23,523 bases of DNA from Actinomycetes bacterium (GTDB lineage Bacteria; Actinomycetota; Actinomycetes; Actinomycetales; Cellulomonadaceae). Each line of letters opens with the position of its first letter. Position 1 is the stretch's first letter. Below are positions 21,804 to 23,523 of the stretch, piece by piece. A program made the position numbers and the translations under genes. The notes below the pieces were generated by a model. That model was given only the letters and a program-made list of their open reading frames with translations, was not told the origin of the DNA and made no database searches. The DNA lies in contig JAEWEJ010000301.1 in assembly GCA_023389455.1 (NCBI GenBank), positions 1 to 23,523 of the forward strand, read 5' to 3'.

Positions 21804-22052
21804 TCAGCCGGCGCGGCGCTGGCGGGCCGTGCGGCGCTTCAGCGCGCGGCGCTCGTCCTCGGACAGGCCGCCCCAGACGCCGGCGTCCTGCCCGGTCTCG
21901 ATCGCCCACTTGAGGCAGGTGTCCACGACGTCGCAGCGACGGCAGACGGCCTTCGCCTCCTCGATCTGCTGGAGCGCCGGACCCGTGTTGCCGATGGGGA
22001 AGAACAGCTCGGGGTCCTCGTCGAGGCAGGCTGCGCGGTGGCGCCAATCCAT
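21804..22052 (-). CDS. whiB1: WhiB1-type iron-sulfur transcription factor
   Basis: 82 residues. Cys9, Cys37, Cys40 and Cys46 are the [4Fe-4S] ligands, at the same positions as in mycobacterial WhiB1 as I recall it. G58-V-W-G-G62 is the turn contacting sigma-70 region 4, and a basic C-terminal tail (ERRALKRRTARQRR) binds DNA. The N-terminus MDWRHRAACLDEDPELFFP is typical of the WhiB1 subgroup. WhiB1 is an essential regulator in mycobacteria whose cluster reacts with nitric oxide. ATG 22052 has AAGGAGA upstream; the frame is open 6 more codons without a ribosome site. The upstream region is unusually long (about 500 bp) and holds a CRP-like palindrome. Confidence 0.95.
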   Translation of the reverse strand: MDWRHRAACLDEDPELFFPIGNTGPALQQIEEAKAVCRRCDVVDTCLKWAIETGQDAGVWGGLSEDERRALKRRTARQRRAG

Positions 22053-22303
22053 GGGGGCTCTCCTTGGCACACGCCTACCCGCGCACCCGGTACAGGGCGC
22101 GCGTCAAGGCATGGGATCAGTGGTGGGGGAAAACGTGCTGGATCCAGCGTCACACCCCGCCCGCCGCCGCACAAGGGTTACGGCAACGTTTCATTGCGGT
22201 ATCGACTGAGGTCTTGGTCACATCGGGCGGACCTCGGGCCGGGGTGCCGGTCGACCGCCACCGTGGCCACCCGGCGTCGCCGGGCCGAACGGCCAGGTCA
22301 GCG

Positions 22304-22331
22304 GCTCTGACCGCCTCGTAACGCTCTGACC
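22304..22331. repeat. 9-bp direct repeat GCTCTGACC
   Basis: GCTCTGACC at 22304-22312 and 22323-22331, period 19 bp, in the whiB1 upstream region. It may be a pair of regulator half-sites on slightly offset helix faces. Confidence 0.4.
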
Positions 22332-22402
22332 TGGGAGTTTGCTGTGTCCAGCATGTCCGTCTCCTGTCAACGAGGCAGGGCGGGGGCCGGTCCGGACGCC
22401 TC

Positions 22403-22420
22403 GCGTGACCATCGTCACGC
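22403..22420. promoter_or_regulatory. CRP-like operator palindrome
   Basis: GCGTGAC-CATC-GTCACGC, 7-bp perfect arms. It contains GTGA-N6-TCAC, the core of CRP/Cmr/GlxR sites. It lies 350 bp upstream of the whiB1 start and 130 bp upstream of the membrane protein start, so it could serve either gene. Confidence 0.5.
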
Positions 22421-22537
22421 GTCATGGCGCGCAGTCACAGACGGTGTCGGAGGTCACGACGTGGTCCGACGCAGGCTGCGGATCTGGTATGGGTGCCGTA
22501 CGGCGCAGGCGGCTGCGTCGCGGCCGCGATCGCGACC

Positions 22538-22543
22538 TAAGGT
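22538..22543 (+). promoter_or_regulatory. -10 element (TAAGGT), leaderless
   Basis: TAAGGT is followed by 6 nt and ATG 22550. The spacer CGGGGC is not a convincing ribosome site. The arrangement is the same as for the NYN and pdtaS genes. Confidence 0.6.
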
Positions 22544-22549
22544 CGGGGC

Positions 22550-23008
22550 ATGCCCGCCACGCCCGCCGGCCGCGAGCCGGCCGCCGCTCCCGGCCCGTCG
22601 TCGCCGCCCCCTCACACCGCGATCGCGGCACGCCCCCGGCTGCTCCTGGTGGCGTGCGTCGCTGTCCTCCTCCAGGTCGCCGCGCTGGCGGCGGGAGCGG
22701 TGGCGGGTGTCGTGGCGCTCGTCCGCGGCGCGGACGTCGGTCCGGTGGTCTTCCTCGTCGTGCTGGCGCTCGGTGCCGCGCTGCTCCTCGCGGCTGCCGT
22801 CAGGGGCCTGTGGGCGGGACGCCGTTGGGGCCGCGGTCCCGTCCTGACCGCGCAGCTGATGGTCGTCGTGACGTCCGCGACGTGGTGGGGTGCGGGCGGC
22901 GGCCTGCGCGCCGCGGCCCCGATCCTCGTGGCCCTGCTGGTCGTCGTCGCGCTCCTGAGCCCCCGCGTGGTCGCCGTCACGTCCGGGGGGCGGCCGTCGG
23001 CGTCCTGA
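22550..23008 (+). CDS. Small four-helix membrane protein, unknown function
   Basis: 152 residues. A Pro/Ala-rich cytoplasmic start (1-29) is followed by four predicted membrane helices at about 31-58, 63-84, 97-115 and 121-137, and a short polar tail. There are no catalytic or binding motifs I recognise. Similar small integral membrane proteins are common in actinobacteria without assigned roles. The start is supported by TAAGGT 6 nt upstream. It ends 13 bp before the convergent partial gene. Confidence 0.75.
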   Translation: MPATPAGREPAAAPGPSSPPPHTAIAARPRLLLVACVAVLLQVAALAAGAVAGVVALVRGADVGPVVFLVVLALGAALLLAAAVRGLWAGRRWGRGPVLTAQLMVVVTSATWWGAGGGLRAAAPILVALLVVVALLSPRVVAVTSGGRPSAS

Positions 23009-23021
23009 GGCGGCCGGGCCC

Positions 23022-23523
23022 TCACGTGGCCGCCGCGTGCGGCGGTCGGGGCCCGCTGCGAGGGTGCGGCAGGTGCACCTGGACGCGGGTGAGCTCCCGG
23101 TCCCGGCGCAGGACGCCGCGCCCGGCGGGGCGGTTCCAGGGGTCCGTGTGCACCTCGAAGCCTGCGCCCAGCAGCTCTCCGGCGGCTGCACCGTGGGGGT
23201 CGAGCACGAGGACGTGGCGTGCGCGCAGCGCGTGCGCGACCGGTCCGCCGTAGGCGCTCGCCGCGTGGGCCGTCGTGGTCGCCAGGGCCACCAGAGCCGG
23301 TGCACGCGCCGTGTCACCCTGCAGCTGCACGAGCAGGTCGAGGGCGTGCGGGGCGCTGCGCTCCAGCAGGTCGGCGTCGTCCACCAGCACGACGGTCCCC
23401 GGTGCGGGCCGGCCACCATCCTGCTGCGGTGCGCCGGGCGGCTCCGGGTGCAGCGCGGGCAGGGCCGCCGCGACGTCCTGCCACGGCACGGTGGCGACGC
23501 CGGGGAGCGCGGCCGTCGCGTCG
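23022..23523 (-). CDS. Partial ATPase resembling the C-terminus of FtsK/SpoIIIE-type proteins
   Basis: Only the last 166 codons or so are present; the frame is open to the right edge of the window, so the start lies outside. Thr-Val-Val-Leu-Val-Asp-Asp-Ala-Asp is a clear Walker B strand. Later a VLDPHGAAAGELLG segment and a PAGRGVL...VQVHLP ending resemble the final ATPase domain of FtsK/SpoIIIE or type VII EccC-like proteins, in which an LLG/PGRG pattern precedes the last strand. No Walker A is visible in this part. The assignment is tentative; another P-loop ATPase is possible. Confidence 0.5.
   Translation of the reverse strand, partial: DATAALPGVATVPWQDVAAALPALHPEPPGAPQQDGGRPAPGTVVLVDDADLLERSAPHALDLLVQLQGDTARAPALVALATTTAHAASAYGGPVAHALRARHVLVLDPHGAAAGELLGAGFEVHTDPWNRPAGRGVLRRDRELTRVQVHLPHPRSGPRPPHAAAT

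Larger units (their letters stand above)
22053..22549. other. Long divergent intergenic region, whiB1 to membrane protein
   Basis: About 500 bp without a convincing gene; several short frames exist but none looks protein-like. It is locally AT-richer than its surroundings. It contains a CRP-like palindrome (22403-22420), a 9-bp direct repeat (22304-22331), a weaker CRP-like half-site ending in TCACA (22207-22222) and a TTGACG toward whiB1 (22102-22107, minus strand) with no good -10 at normal spacing. A long regulated whiB1 leader or a small RNA is possible but unproven. Confidence 0.5.

Noticed and set aside
22218..22418. Small minus-strand open frame (66 codons) upstream of whiB1
   Set aside because: It has no ribosome site, no recognisable domain and shadow-like composition; the region is better read as regulatory.

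Overview
The window is about 23.5 kb of very GC-rich DNA (well above 70% GC by eye). It carries a WhiB1-type regulator, a PdtaS-type histidine kinase, an actinobacterial-type coproheme decarboxylase and many GTG starts. This points to an actinobacterium, most likely Cellulomonas or a close relative. The genus is inferred from gene content and composition, not from a marker gene. No tRNA, rRNA, CRISPR array, insertion sequence or prophage is visible. The content looks chromosomal and mostly housekeeping.

Layout. 1-172: C-terminal end of a DUF1697 protein. 339-4072 (+): zinc alcohol dehydrogenase, NAD-dependent epimerase, DsbA-like thioredoxin-fold protein and a short-chain dehydrogenase. 4091-5972 (-): NhaA antiporter and a HIT-family protein. 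6073-6894 (+): alpha/beta-hydrolase lipoprotein. 7020-7583 (-): NYN-domain protein. 7695-8867 (+): MarR regulator and a HemG-like flavodoxin. 8884-9756 (-): small soluble Ser/Thr kinase. 9996-12428 (+): ferrochelatase, HemQ and a META-domain protein. 11874-13958 (-): glutamate dehydrogenase whose reading frame has lost its usual stop and runs antisense through the META gene. 13994-14458 (-): a membrane-anchored unknown. 14618-19120 (-): LacI regulator plus a binding protein and two permeases of a sugar ABC importer. 19553-20083 (-): DUF2505. 20199-22052: pdtaS and whiB1, convergent. 22550-23008 (+): small membrane protein. 23022-end (-): partial gene resembling the C-terminus of an FtsK/SpoIIIE-type ATPase.

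How the genes work together. Ferrochelatase and HemQ are the last two steps of the coproporphyrin-dependent heme route. A HemG-like flavodoxin under a MarR gene lies about 1 kb upstream. The importer (CebE/F/G-like), its adjacent LacI protein and two CebR/CelR-like operator sequences just downstream of a TTGACA promoter form a self-consistent sugar-uptake module, probably for cello-oligosaccharides. It has no ATPase of its own. PdtaS and WhiB1 are neighbours here as they are in mycobacteria.

Regulatory signals. Four genes (HIT, NYN, pdtaS and the membrane protein at 22550) have TAnnnT placed exactly 6-7 nt before the start codon and no Shine-Dalgarno sequence, the hallmark of leaderless transcripts. 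I found no clearly new multi-gene system. The most unusual points are the stop-less glutamate dehydrogenase with its 15-bp minisatellite, the 13-bp tandem repeat upstream of hemH, the operator/promoter architecture of the sugar importer, and a predicted 5'-terminal hairpin on the transcript of the unknown gene at 14458.
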